Origin: Rhynchopus sp. YZ270_cl-10
Taxonomy: Eukaryota > Euglenozoa > Diplonemea > Diplonemida > Diplonemidae
NCBI GenBank assembly: GCA_964035575.1
Contig: OZ037884.1
Span: forward strand, 1,240,001 to 1,304,000
DNA: 64,000 nt
Direction of reading: 5' to 3'
A program made the translations under genes and the position numbers. Positions 31,930 to 43,446 of this stretch are shown piece by piece (position 1 is the first letter of the stretch; the number at the start of each line of letters is the position of its first letter). The notes below the pieces were generated by a model that was not told where the DNA came from, did not search any database, and worked only from the letters and a program-made list of their open reading frames with translations.

Positions 31930-32559
31930 ATGCAGACCCTCCAGGCTGTTGTGTTGGCGTCCCTCGCGTTTGTGTCCGTCTCCGCCCAGGAGAAGACGAA
32001 CGTGACTTGGTACACTGAGGCTATGTGACCCGGATGCCAGGAGTCCATGGACCCCGTGATGAAAGTGCTCAAGGGGGACGGGATTCTGACGATTATGAAC
32101 TGGGACTACGTGCCGTACGGGAACGCACGTAACGAGAGCGGTAGGATTGTGTGCCAGCACGGGAGGACTGAGTGCACTGGGAACATGGCTGAGGCGTGTG
32201 TGATGGACATTACCAAGTACGACGTGCTCACCTACATGACGTTCGCTGAGTGTGTGGAGAGCACCAACGAGAAGCTGACGGAACTGCAGAAGTGTGCCGA
32301 GAAGCAGAACCTCGACTGGTCCGCCATCCAGACCTGCATGTCTGGCAGCCAGGGGGCGAACCTCATCAACATTGCGGGGAAGAAGACTGAGAAGCAGAAC
32401 ATCCCCTACACCCCATACTTCTTTGGCCACGGGAAGGAGATCAAGAACCCCAGCCACATCACCAAGATTGTGTGCAACCTGTGGACAGGAACCAAGCCGG
32501 GATGCTGCAAAGACACAAACGACTCTCCTGCAGTGAACATCACGCGTTCGTCCGCGTGA
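31930..32559 (+). CDS. GILT-family thiol reductase, probable selenoprotein (TGA at codon 33)
   Basis: The frame from the ATG at 31930 encodes a signal peptide (MQTLQAVVLASLAFVSVSAQ), then WYTEAM, an in-frame TGA at 32026-32028, and PGCQESMDPVM. Without interruption it continues to a TGA at 32557, giving 209 residues. The family signature is intact (CQHGRTECTGNMAEAC), as are further paired Cys and the C-terminal CCKD. GILT enzymes reduce disulfides in lysosomal or secretory compartments through a CxxC site. Here the TGA replaces exactly the first Cys, giving UxxC, the classic position for selenocysteine, and the flanking frame shows no decay. The main doubt is that no SECIS element could be folded by eye in the following kilobase. 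A simple nonsense mutation is the alternative. The terminal 100 bp and 3' flank are duplicated downstream at 32741-32890. Confidence 0.85.
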
Positions 32560-33626
32560 ACCCTCGTGGTGTTTACTGAAGGAAACTGTCGTTCCATGAT
32601 AAAAACAAAATGGCACATAGTGTGCAAATGAAGACAAATGTTTTGTCCGTTCTTTGGTCAAATGTTGCATTTCTTGAGCTTTCTGGGGTGGCAGTCCTTT
32701 TTGCGAAGCGGCTTTTTTGGTGCACAGGCTTGTCCGATCCCCAAGATCGTGTGCAACCTGTGAACACGAACCAAGCCGGGATGCTGCACAGTCACGAACG
32801 ACTCTCCGGCACTGAACATCACGCGTTCGTCCGCGTGAACCCTCGGTGTTTACTGAAGGAAACTGTCGTTCTATGATAAAACAAATACCCAGTTTTTTTT
32901 CTTTATCTTTTTTTACACTTTCTTATCGTGGCGTGCTTTGCACCAATCACCTTTTATGGTGTGTGTGTTGTGTGGAGGCACTGCTGTTTGTGAATGCGTG
33001 TGGCATATAGTGTACATATAAGGACAAATGTTTTGTCCGTTCTTTGGTTAAATGTTACATTTCTTGAGCTTTCTGGGGTGGGGGTCCTTTTTGCGAAGCG
33101 GCTTTTCTGGTGCACAGGCTTGTCCGATAGCCACCTGCCCTGTAACGGAGCTGTGTGGCCGTGTCTGCATGCTTTTGTGAAGACACAAACACTTTAGACG
33201 TTTTCTTGAGAAACGGATCGTTTGTTGCTCTGATGGGGAGGGTCTCTGCACCACCCCCTTTCATGCACACGGCGTGAGCAGTGAAGTTAGAGACCACTGG
33301 CTTCTGGACATACACTGCGACCACTCATTAGCTGCACTCCCAGCCCCCACCCTTTTTTTACCTTGCACAAATAAACGTTATAAAAAAGACACCCCCTCCC
33401 ACCCTCCCACCCTCCCTCCGCCTTCTCTCACTCTAGGGATTTTCCCTTCTTATTCCATTTAGGATAATGACATTCCCCTCCGCCGACCACGCACTGCATC
33501 CTGGGACAATAAGACAACACGAGGCTTAGGGTTGTACCAGGACAATACATCCACTACACCACACCACCACCACCCTCACAGAGGCTCCCCTTGCACCTAG
33601 GAGCCCTCTCCCCTCCCCTCCCCTCA
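32560..33626. other. spacer with duplicated GILT 3' end
   Basis: Besides the duplicate listed separately, no gene is supported. A C/T-rich tract with acceptor-like TCTCACTCTAG and TTCCATTTAG (about 33426-33463) precedes the cyclase gene. Confidence 0.5.
32741..33145 (+). repeat. tandem partial duplicate of the GILT 3' end and flank
   Basis: 32741-32890 matches the last ~100 coding bases plus the start of the 3' untranslated region (TTTACTGAAGGAAACTGTCG kept). 33000-33145 matches the flank at 32608-32740. The coding part of the copy has already diverged, whereas the untranslated segment is almost unchanged. Confidence 0.85.
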
Positions 33627-35960
33627 ATGAACACACCCACACCGCACACCCCTATACGAGAGTCTGTGTCCCCATTCCACCCTGGGCAGAACAGTGGTGT
33701 GGCGCACTTCCCGCTGCCACGTGGGGTCTCACGCTCACCTCTGCCTACCACACACAGCAGCAGCACCGTGGGGTGCGCGCTGCCGCAGATACTGCCGCCG
33801 AACACACTGCAGGCACACACCGTGCAGGAGCACCTCGACACCTTCAGCTATGGGTCCTCGGAGGCCCCAGCACAGAACCCACAGAACCTCCCGCACCATA
33901 CGGCGGCACCTCTGCGCGTCACCTCTGGGAAGGGGAAGCGTGAACGTGGTGCGTCCGTTGTGTTGCCCGAAGCGTTGACACGGATAGGAAGGAGGGTGCG
34001 CTCTGAACCGTGTTCGGATGAGGTGCGGGAGGAGGTGGTGGAGGTGGAGGAGGTGGGCCCGCAGCGTTCCTTCGCGAAGAGGTTGTATGTGAGGGTGCTG
34101 CAGGATGTGACGGAGGCGCAGCGGAGTGCGGCGATTGCGGTGATGGTGACGGTGTCGCTGATTCTGCCGTTGTCGTTGGCAGTGCTGGTCGCAGCGTTGG
34201 ACGAAGGCAGCTGGGTGCTGCTTGCAGCGGGGGTCTCGTCAGCGATCCCGAGTGTGGTGCTGTTGTTTTCATTGTATCGGAATGCAGTGGTGGCGACCTG
34301 GACGATGCGGCTGTTCAGCTTTGGTTTTGTGTGCTCGACCTTGCTTCTTGACATCCGTGGTGTGCAGTCGGGGACTGTGGTGTGGCCGTTGCTCATCCTG
34401 CTTCTCGACTTCATCCTCTTAGTGCGCCACTGCAGTAAAGACACGACCTCGAAGCTGGTCGTGCTCACAGTGTGTGTCTATATCATTGCGAAGCAGATTG
34501 ATTCGACACAGCATCGCTGGTTGGCGTCTGCGTTTGAAGCTGGTGGGGTGCCTGAGGTGTGCGACTGTGAGTCACCACCGTGCACGGTGTCTGCTTTCAC
34601 GGCGTCGGTGCGGGCGATTATTCCAATATTTGTGACACTTCTGAACTTCATTTTGACGAGAGGCTTTGCGACTCAGGTGCTCCGAGAGAGGGAGAAGATT
34701 CGAAAGTCGGTGTGCACTGCACAGATCGCTGCGTCACATCTTGCTGTGTTTGATTTGGCTGCTGCAGAGGTGTTGCTCGACTCTGCAAGCGACATGCCTG
34801 CAGGGCTAGCGCACGCACTGCACGACATCCTCAAAAACCTCGCCACCTATCGACCGTACCTGCCACGGTCCTGCTTCGTCGCAGAATTCGTCACACCACC
34901 CGTCCGCAGCCACACCACCACCCTCCCTGCACCGGTCCACGCCCCCTCCCCCTTCGCCTCCTCCGCGCAGGACATCTCCGAATCGTTGACCGAAGAACGG
35001 TCGCTTCAGTTCTTTTCTTCTTCTACGATTGTTTCCCCTGTGCGCACCGTTCCTGATGTGGAACGACGCACCGGACTAACACTTGACGATGCAGAGAACA
35101 ACATGCTCCCCCCTCCTGCTGCCACGGTGCTGTCAACACCGACGGCGGGGGTGGGGTTTGCAGAGCTGCAGACGAGGCAGGCGTCGTTGGCGGTCGCGAA
35201 CATTCGGAACACCTTGGAGCGTCTCGGTCACGACCCGACGGCCTGCTTCGACTTCACTGCCACGATGCTCGACACCGCCCTCTCCGCTGTGCACTCCCGC
35301 GGCGGCGTGCTCGACCTCTTCCTCGGCGACCGCATCAACGCATCCTTCAACACCTCACGCCCCAAGGTCCGCCACGCTGTGCTCGCTGTCGCAGCCATCA
35401 AGGAGTACATCCACTCCATGCGCGCACACAACTGGGACGTCGACGCAGGCATCGCAACAGGAACCGTAACCTGTGGAGATCTCGGCTCCAACGAAGTCCG
35501 TCGGTTTACCGTGCTGGGAACTCTACCCATGACGGTGTGGGCGATGGAGAGGGCGGCGCGCGCGTTAGGGGTAAGCGCACTGTGCAACGCTGCCTGCTAC
35601 ACAGACACGCGAGAGGAGTACGCAAAGGAGCTGCGTCTGGTGCCGCGGGTGGTGGCAGTCGTGAAGGCGACGCAGGATGGTGATGTGGAGGTGGTGCCCT
35701 CGCTCCCTGTGTACGAGCTGCTTGTCCGCTCCGTCAGGACCACTGCCGCTGCCGCCTCAGCCCTGGAGTGGATGTACGAGCTCGACGCGATCGACATCTG
35801 GCGTGACTACAACAAAGCCGTTGAGCTCCACCTCCTCGGGCAAGACCTGCACGAGGCAGTGGCGGCAGTGCTCGAGAACGCGCCTGCAATGGTCGCAGAA
35901 GCACTGAAGCTCGCTATAGGCGGCGACGAGCCGCCTCAGGTCCTCAGGGTTGCGGTGTGA
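33627..35960 (+). CDS. six-pass membrane protein with divergent class III nucleotidyl cyclase domain
   Basis: The first ATG in the open frame is 33627, giving 777 residues ending in TGA. A ~165-residue Pro/Ser-rich N-terminus is followed by six membrane segments (about 168-350, the last being IIPIFVTLLNFIL). A linker with FATQVLREREKIRKSV and YLPRSCF comes next, then a cyclase-homology domain at about 520-640. Recognisable parts are LGDRINASFN (second metal Asp kept), GIATGTVTCGDLGS and RRFTVLGTLPMTVWAMERAA. The first metal-binding Asp of class III cyclases is replaced by Asn (VANIRNT) and the usual Asn-Arg transition-state pair is not evident, so activity as a cAMP/cGMP cyclase is doubtful. 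A paralogue with the same layout lies at 60512. From memory the architecture recalls kinetoplastid and diplonemid cyclase-like proteins. Possibly a signalling or binding pseudo-enzyme at a membrane. Confidence 0.8.
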   Translation: MNTPTPHTPIRESVSPFHPGQNSGVAHFPLPRGVSRSPLPTTHSSSTVGCALPQILPPNTLQAHTVQEHLDTFSYGSSEAPAQNPQNLPHHTAAPLRVTSGKGKRERGASVVLPEALTRIGRRVRSEPCSDEVREEVVEVEEVGPQRSFAKRLYVRVLQDVTEAQRSAAIAVMVTVSLILPLSLAVLVAALDEGSWVLLAAGVSSAIPSVVLLFSLYRNAVVATWTMRLFSFGFVCSTLLLDIRGVQSGTVVWPLLILLLDFILLVRHCSKDTTSKLVVLTVCVYIIAKQIDSTQHRWLASAFEAGGVPEVCDCESPPCTVSAFTASVRAIIPIFVTLLNFILTRGFATQVLREREKIRKSVCTAQIAASHLAVFDLAAAEVLLDSASDMPAGLAHALHDILKNLATYRPYLPRSCFVAEFVTPPVRSHTTTLPAPVHAPSPFASSAQDISESLTEERSLQFFSSSTIVSPVRTVPDVERRTGLTLDDAENNMLPPPAATVLSTPTAGVGFAELQTRQASLAVANIRNTLERLGHDPTACFDFTATMLDTALSAVHSRGGVLDLFLGDRINASFNTSRPKVRHAVLAVAAIKEYIHSMRAHNWDVDAGIATGTVTCGDLGSNEVRRFTVLGTLPMTVWAMERAARALGVSALCNAACYTDTREEYAKELRLVPRVVAVVKATQDGDVEVVPSLPVYELLVRSVRTTAAAASALEWMYELDAIDIWRDYNKAVELHLLGQDLHEAVAAVLENAPAMVAEALKLAIGGDEPPQVLRVAV

Positions 35961-37299
35961 ATTTAAAAGAGAAAAAAATTTAAAAAAAATGATGGGAAAC
36001 TTAACCCCTTCACCTTCGCCATTCACGACTTTCAGAACCTAGAACGACAGGGTATAATGTGTGGGACTATGTTTGATGTTCCAAGCTGTGTTGATATCAG
36101 TTGGGCAATCCCTGGGCTGTCCAATGATGTGATCTGTACCACGTGTGTGTTTTTTTTTCTTTGAATAAAATTGCAGGGAAATCGGGTGTACAAAAGCCAC
36201 CCCCAAAAAGCCCTGAGGAGAGGACGTTGTGCGTGTAAATTGGACAGCCGTTATTGTGATGCTGGGATGTAATTTTATATATTTTTGGTGACTGCAGCGT
36301 GAGCACTTTCATCTTTTTCGAGTTTTCATCTTCCTTCGTGTGTGTGGAGACCAGAACAAAAAAATGATTGTTGCCCACGTTATCAAATCGTCTGCTCTTC
36401 ATAAAGAGAATTTGAGTCTGAATGCTGAAACAACCTTAATTAATAATCTCTTCACCGAAACGTTCACTTTACCTTCAAAAACTATCCACCAGAAATCATA
36501 AGTAGAAGAAAAGCGAACTTCTTTCCCCCCCCCCCTGCCCCTCCTAACCCAGAGAAGTACTGTAGCAGTATTTTTATTTTAAATATACCAAAAGCATTTT
36601 GGCAAAAAGGGAAATAGAATCGACGGAAGGTGTGTGTCTGCAAAAATTGTGTTTCATTCAGTATTTGGTTCACACTTTTTTCTTTTCATTAATGACAAGC
36701 GAGAAACACAACAAATTTTGAGTGATCCACGAAAAAAAGTTGTATTTTGGTACCTCAGAAATCCAAAAAAATGAAGGATGCGAAAACTACGCAAGAAGTA
36801 CGTCTTCTTCTTTGTTTTCTTTTTATTCACTTTGTGTCATATCCTGACGTCTGATTCGATTTTGTGTTAATTTCTTGGTTGTTTGAAAGATGTGACGGAC
36901 AGGGCATTGTGCCACACCACCGGTTTGCCCGGAACACATTGACGAAGTGAGCATGCGGACAGTCACGCTCATTACGGCCCCCCAGCAGCAGAGATCATGC
37001 TTTTTTTGTCTGCATCCGCCCAGAACGCGGCCACCCACCCACACGGTGCCCCGTTCTGTTTTTGCAGCAAAGAATTTCTCTTTCGTACCCCCACACACCC
37101 TCGAATAGTTACACGGAGCTTCGGAAAGAAAGCCCCATACCCCATTCCTCCCTTCTCCCACCACCGTTCTTCACTATGAAAACAGTAGTCACCAAAAAAG
37201 AGTGGGAGATAGTTAAGCATGGTTATGCTTTCATAATATTATGGCTGGCATCGTACAGTGGGGTCAGTCAGGAGGTCTGTTATCAGCAACTACAACTTA

Positions 37300-37334
37300 G
37301 GTGGCTCAGCACAGAGAGGTTTGGGTTCATCTTA
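37300..37334 (+). repeat. ACGAGAG-type hairpin repeat (degenerate stem)
   Basis: CTCAGC, ACAGAGAG, GTTTGG, then GTTCATCTTATAA. The stem is imperfect, but loop and tail are conserved. Confidence 0.5.
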
Positions 37335-37363
37335 TAAGTTATAATCCATTTTTTTTTTGTTTA

Positions 37364-37400
37364 GGTACACCTTCGAGAGGGCTTTGTTTTTCAAGTCTAC
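37364..37400 (+). repeat. ACGAGAG-type hairpin repeat (TACA-stem subtype)
   Basis: GGTACACCTTCGAGAGGG followed by CTTTGTTTTTCAAGTC. Confidence 0.5.
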
Positions 37401-40400
37401 TTGGTTTGTTTTGGTTTGTGTTTTATTTTATTTTTTTCAGAACAAAAAAAAAAGATCATTATTGAACTCCCAAGAGTCTCCAAGAGTTTGGCAGAAAGAT
37501 GCCAACAAAGAAACTACCGTCGTACGCTGTTCCAATTGACATCAGTTGTGCCCACCTTGCGTCCCCCCATAGCATAATATCAAAGGGTTGTTTGGGTGTT
37601 GCCGAAAAACCTCAAAAAAGCCCCAAAATGATGAATCTTCATAGGGGGGGGTTTCCGGACGAACCCATATGCATAGTAAAGGTTATGTCCGTTCATCACG
37701 TCTTGAACACATCAAGGGAGAGTCGTTGCATTTCTTCTGCCAATTTTTTTGGAAGTGCAAGCGCGAGTTTTTCATAATTTCGCGATTAAATCATTTTTTA
37801 AAATCGCTAAAACTCTCTAAAAACACTTTCGGAGAAGTCTCCGAGGCTCTCGAGGAGTTCAATGTATGAAAAAACCCAACATTGTTCCTGTCATCTGCTG
37901 TAGTGATAGCACAGCTAGAACAGACAGAGGTTAGTGCAGGAGAGACAAAAAAAAAGGGCTGCGTGGACCACAAAAGGTCACAACGGGAAGGGGGGGTGGT
38001 GCAGCCTAGTGTTTCCTTCTGCAGAATTTGATTTCAAGCTTTCTTTTACTAGTAAAGACATACGTGTTGGTACGTATAACGTGTTACGTACGACGAACAT
38101 GTATGTAAAGAAAAAAAACGAATGAAGCAAATAATCTGTCACTTCTCTGGGGGGGAAACGGTGTGCGACCGCAGTAGGGCTGTCCCATTTTCCCCTCTTT
38201 GTTTTTTTTATTCCCAGAAAAAGGACAAGGACGTGTTTTCCTGCACGGCCGCTAAAAGAGGGTAGTTATGGGTGCTTGCGAAGCGTTTTGCAGCACCCGC
38301 CCCAACTGGGGCCCCAAAATATTTTTCTGATTTTCTCTTTCCCACATTCTATCACCGTTACGTCGCTGTATTTGGTGACCCCCTCCCGCTCGACAAACAA
38401 CTATCCAGGTCGTGGAGTCCCTGGACATTTGGGTCAAGCCGGGGGTACAACCTTGCTTCCTAATCCTGCGGAAAAACCCCTGCCCCTCCTTTATTTCCGC
38501 GTCAAGAGTATTTTTTTTCCTGCAGAAGGTGGGCCGCCGGCTGCCCCTTTCACATTACGGTACGGCAAGACATTAGGTTTCCTGTTTACACACTTCTATA
38601 TTGTCCGCAAGGTATTTTTGTGCTTTCGGAGCTGGCATCGTATGTGGGTCAGTCAATACGTATTTGTCCATAATATGATGTTGGACCTGGGCCGTAACAA
38701 AGTTGGGCCGCGCTTTAGTTGGTACTTTCGGACATTTTTTTTTGACAGCCGGTACATTAAGTGCACCCTATTATACCTTCTATTCAGTAGAATAGATAGT
38801 ATATGAAACAATTTTTTCCAACTTCTGTACGTTTACATGGCTATCACGTGGTAGTGTACCAACTAAACAACATAAAATACGGAGGGGGGGGGGTTTTATT
38901 ATTTCGTTCACATCATCAAAGATGGCATCGGAGAACAATAAACACCAACCTTTCTGAAGCCTAAGCAACGTCCTTTTGCCTATCAGCGTACGGGGGCGAC
39001 AACTTTACCCTACATTCCATGTTAAGACCACCACCACTTCACTAATCACAGAGAGGTTTGGAGCCATCTCACCAAACTTTTCTCTCTTTTTTTAAACAGG
39101 GTTGGCTATGCGTAGCTTAGCCACCCTGTGTTGTCACCCTTCTGAAGGACTTTCCTATTCTGTGTTTTTCTTCTTTTTCCCTCTTTTATTTCAGTTATTT
39201 TTTTTTTGGTTCTCACAAAACGTAAGTAGAGATGCAGGCCCGTGTTGCAGAAGCGACCCGAAAACCTGCATCTCACAATAACAACAAAGGTTTGTACAAG
39301 CACTGTACTACCCGTTCCCCCCGCCACCCCCTTTTCCCCCACTCCATGTTATTCCAACCATGTTTCATTCAAAAAAAAAAGGGAGGGGGGAAATATATGG
39401 GTTACAAGGTTTCTGAAGGATTTTGTACACTGTACACCCCCTCCGCAAAAAAAAAACCCCCCTCCGAACGAGTGCACGCTTATTGGGGGTTTACTAAACT
39501 AAATATAACACATTTAGATACAATATTCGGTGAACGGGCGTAGTATACACAGGGGTGGCTGCATTCCCTCACAAGTAGGACGGGGTGTTCCATCCTATTT
39601 TTCTATTTTTCAAAAACGTACAAAGGTGAACGTACGTAGTATATAGGGGGTCCGAGAAAGAAAGAAGGGGGCCATAGTTAGTCTTGCGTAAACACAGAAG
39701 TCAGTGTTTATTGCACAGAAACCTGTTTTGGCATTTTTTTTGAGGGATATTTCCTCTAACCGGTGTGACTGAGTGTGGGTATGCGTTCAAGAATTAAACT
39801 CTTCCCCCGAAACCCCCTTTCGTCTTGTTTTTCTTTATCCAAACGGCAAAAGTGAATGCGTAAAAATTTCTCCGAATTCACTGTTAAAGTGAGTCGGAGT
39901 TCTTCGGGTTTCTCAATCAAGTCTGGACACTAGAAAGTTTTTTTTTGTGTTATTTTTGTTGATCTAAAGATATGCTTTCATCTATTGAATGCATATGACA
40001 TTGAAAAACTTATTTTATGTTTTTTTTCGAGCAATATGAGGCTTCGAAGTCACACCCCCCAACTGGTGCGATCGGAACCCAAAATTCCTCTGTACTTTCT
40101 CCCCGTACTTCTACTCCAAAGAAACAAAGGGGGAACCAGAAGCTTCCTACACACCTCCAAATTGCCGCGTACTTCTCCCGTACGCTTCCTGTCTGGTTCC
40201 GGCCACTTCAACGATTCTCTTTTGTTCAACGGTTGCGCTGTGCCTCTCTGTGTGTTGCTGTTTTGTTTTTTGTTTTATCACAGCAGGCGGCAGTACCGAT
40301 GTTCTGGTCCTTGAGGAGCCTGAGCAGCATGTGATAACACAGTTCAAAAGCTCTGAAGCTATCGCAAACCACAAAGTAGTACCCAAAAAAAAAAATGGGA

Positions 40401-40660
40401 AAGGGCTTTGGGGGCCATCTATCGTTCTCTTTTTACCCCATTTTTTTCTTCTCTGAAAGTATATGAATTTGGTGTTCTTCTCGTTTTCTGTACATTTTCT
40501 CTTCTACCATTTTACTTCCCTTTACTTTACAACTTCATAGCAATCTTATAGAACGAAAAAATATCGTGTTTTTTCTCTCTCTTTTTTCTCTTTCAAAATC
40601 TCTCGAAAAAAAAAAATCACCAAAAATTGTCTATAAAACCACTACACTTCTCTTCTCTAG

Positions 40661-40692
40661 ATATTGTGCGCACGTAGAAGCACATTCCTTTT
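40661..40692 (+). repeat. ACGAGAG-type hairpin repeat (TGTGC stem)
   Basis: TGTGC at 40665-40669, ten-base loop, GCACA at 40680-40684, then TTCCTTTT. Confidence 0.5.
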
Positions 40693-41089
40693 GATTAAGC
40701 GAAAAGGGTTGGGTTTCGTCTTAGTAAACGTTCTTCTTTTTTTTGTGTCCGGGGTACGCTGGGTGGACAAAAAAAAAAAAACTCCATCTTTCGATTGAAA
40801 ATAAAATCTTAATCGTTTTGTGTCCGGGGTGAGGCGTGTTTATACAATACTCTTTTTTTGCACTTTTCAACTTCTTTTCTCAGTAAAAAAGATAGGTGCT
40901 TCATTTTCTTGATAACTTCTCTTTTGTTGTTCTTCTCATAAAACTGGAACTCGAAGGGGTTGCATTTTTTTTTTTTTTTTTTTTTTTTGCATCCCCTGGT
41001 TGGTCCCTGTCTGCTCGTCGGGTTGTCTTTTCAAAGGCGCCTAATAAGATATTTAGTTGCGCGCAGCCGACACACTTCATTTTACAGTT

Positions 41090-41140
41090 TCAGTGCCTGC
41101 GTCCGCCGATGAACGGTGAGGTGTTTGCACTTTCAACTTT
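41090..41140 (+). repeat. AGTGC-closed structured repeat (family H2)
   Basis: AGTGC ... GCACT outer pairing with inner CCG ... CGG and a TTCAACTTT tail. About 85% like 8945-8996 by eye. Confidence 0.65.
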
Positions 41141-41186
41141 TTTTTTTGCAGTGTGTCAGGCCTAGTCGTATCTTTTCGTTTTTTGT

Positions 41187-41244
41187 GCTTTCATCCGGAT
41201 GGCTGGCATCGTACGTCGGTCGGAGGTGCCTGCATCAATAACTA
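41187..41244 (+). repeat. structured repeat family H3
   Basis: CTTTCATCCGGATGGCTGGC, then a GTACGTCGGTCGGAGGTGCC-like middle and a TGCATCAATAACTA end. Related copies at 60133-60187, 37225-37300, 38633-38680 and 12707-12770. Confidence 0.65.
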
Positions 41245-41345
41245 TAGTTTTTTTTCTTCAAGTTTTCCGTCCTGTTCTCTATCACCGATACTTTCTTTTG
41301 AACGTCTGTGCTTTCTAGTAAAGTATATGAACACTAACTGCTTTA

Positions 41346-41380
41346 GATAATGTGCGCACATCGAGGCACATTCATGTTTC
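41346..41380 (+). repeat. ACGAGAG-type hairpin repeat (TGTGC stem)
   Basis: TGTGC at 41351-41355, loop GCACATCGAG, GCACA at 41366-41370, then TTCATGTTTC. Confidence 0.65.
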
Positions 41381-42195
41381 AACTTTCTTTTAAATTTTTC
41401 TTTCCGTTTTTCTCTTGTCTCTTTTATTCAAGGGACATCAATGGCTTGTTCCTTTCCGGCCCTAGACTCGGCCTCTGGGCTTCAGGGCATTGATGCAATA
41501 ACAAAACGTACTCCGCTTGACGTGGTGCTATTTTTTCCTGTAATCAGAGTGCTCCTTGTTACACGTTTTGGTCTGTTTTTTTCTTTTTCTTTTTTTTCTG
41601 GGGTGACGAAAACGTAACTTTAGAGTTTATCTTCACAAACCTTTTCTTTTTCGATACATCCAGTAAGGACAGAGAAAGGAATAAGAAAAAAGAAAAAAAA
41701 AACTTTTGTATTTTGTGTATTCCCGAAACAAAAAACTGAAGTAGAAGGTACCAAATGTTCACACGAACATCGGTTTCACGATATTCACCCACCATTTAAA
41801 GGGAAATCACTGAAGATGTCCACCCTTTTGAATACAACTGTATGATTCTTAGGACTGAAACAGGGTTAATATCAGAAACCAATCTACTGAAGTTTCAACT
41901 TGTGCACGAAGCATTTTACTTTTCTTTTCTACGTTTTGCAAAACACACAACATAAAAAGAAAGATGGGACCATTTTTGTTGATCCCTCACCATATACTAT
42001 CAATTTATTGATTGCATATGATGAAAATACTTTTTCGATAAATTGACGAATGTGTACTACAGTCGCCCCTTTTTTTTTTCGTGTGTCTCTCCACGCAGCA
42101 CGTCACCTTCCTATCTAGCGTTTCGTGGATACCACCTACTACTGTTCATCGTATCCTTGTCGTATCCTCATGTATGATCTTTCTTTTTTCTTTCA

Positions 42196-42228
42196 TATGT
42201 GTGTGCAGAGGCACATCCATCTTACAAA
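42196..42228 (+). repeat. ACGAGAG-type hairpin repeat (TGTGC stem, short loop)
   Basis: TGTGC at 42202-42206, loop AGAG, GCACA at 42211-42215, then TCCATCTTACAAAA. Confidence 0.65.
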
Positions 42229-43040
42229 ATACACCTTCTTTTCGTTCAAATCCAAGGTTGGGAAAGGTTTATCCAACCTTACGATTTTGTTTCAAATAAC
42301 GTAAACGTAAGACGTGTATGAACTCCGTTCGTCTTTTGTCCAAGGTAGACCTCTCGTCAACAGGGAGGAATTGTATGAAAGAACCGTATGGTTTGAGGGG
42401 GTAGAGCCCTAACGACGTTGTAGAACCCGCCAACTTCATCATCTGGGGATGCCGAGGTGGGTTTCCCTCTCCCGTTGAACGCAGCCAAATAGGTGTCGAA
42501 TTCTGTTTGGGCACAAAAAGTGAGGACGGGGAAATGTTCAGGGAACTGCTGTATTGTCAGATGTCAATCGGTTGGATTGTTTTGTTTCAGGAAGAAGCAC
42601 ATTTTTTTTTGTGCAAAAATAAATGGAGTTCCCCATTCCACTCTAAGATTCCCCTTTCCCCCCCTGTCAAAAATTGAAAACGGCACGTGGACATCACTCT
42701 CACAGTGGCGTGGCATCAGGTGTGCTTCTTAACTTACGGTGCGAACCACCCCCACCCTTTGCATATGAGCACGACCGCGCTGCGTTTTAGCACGTTTCAA
42801 CTTCTGTCAAGTCAGCAGCATGTTTGATTGATTCAGCCATTTTGCATACATAGGGAAACATACCTCCTTCGCACGCTTCTAATAGGGGACAGACATCATA
42901 GGGTTTGCGGGTTTGCATCACACTATGTACCCGTACCGGGATGCAAGACAACCAAGAGGGGAATAGTACAGTTTATTTGGTTGAAAGTTAAACGACAAGA
43001 AATAGCAATAATCTGTACCAAAAAAAAAAAATGCTCTTTG

Positions 43041-43072
43041 AGATGTGACGAGAGGCACATTTTCATCGCACA
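43041..43072 (+). repeat. ACGAGAG-loop hairpin repeat (ATGTG stem)
   Basis: ATGTG at 43043-43047, loop ACGAGAGG, CACAT at 43056-43060, then TTTCATC. Confidence 0.7.
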
Positions 43073-43446
43073 ACGTTAACCCCCCCTTTTTGCTTTGGAA
43101 ACATTTCCCCACTTTTTCCGAGGCAATTTCTCTGAAAACGCCTTTTTTAACCATGGGTTGCCCCACGTCTCCCCACCCCACTCTCCTGCTTCATCCCTTT
43201 CTTTCCCTCTACTTGTTTCTGAAAAAAGTAAAACCAAAAAAAACCCCACATCTTTTCACTCCAAAACCTCACCTCCTGATAAACGTTTTTAAAAATAGGA
43301 TAGAGCACCCCGTTCCTATTCAACTGCAGCCACCCCTGACTCGAAACCTCACTCCTTGGAGCACTTGTCCCACCCCTCCCTCTCCCCCTTCCATCTCCAC
43401 TACAGCCCTCCCTCCCCCCTCCCCTTCCTCTTGCTCTTCCTCTAAA

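Larger units (their letters stand above)
35961..43446. other. 7.5-kb gene-free spacer
   Basis: No gene is supported on either strand; frames are short and homopolymer-rich. Contents include a surface-gene 3'-flank remnant (about 38525-38600) and H3-type repeats (about 37225-37300, 38633-38680, 41187-41244). There is an H2-type repeat (41090-41140) and at least six ACGAGAG-type hairpins (37300, 37364, 40661, 41346, 42196, 43041). Confidence 0.55.

Noticed and set aside
32560-32610. SECIS element right after the GILT stop
   Set aside because: TGA words flank a GGAA/TTCC stem, but it is only 4 bp with no AA in the apical loop. It does not meet the usual SECIS form.
32611-32690. SECIS-like fold between AATGAAGACA and TTTCTTGAGC
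   Set aside because: Needs two bulges for a 9-bp stem, has AA on the wrong side of the loop, and the duplicate copy has lost the ATGA.
38276-38806. 176-residue open frame in the long spacer
   Set aside because: It runs through a surface-gene flank remnant and an H3 repeat, with homopolymer-rich composition and no domain.
43045-43446. N-terminal extension of the aspartokinase
   Set aside because: Open by chance through a Pro/Ser/Thr-coding C/T-rich leader; homology begins at the ATG at 43447. No clear transit peptide is visible.
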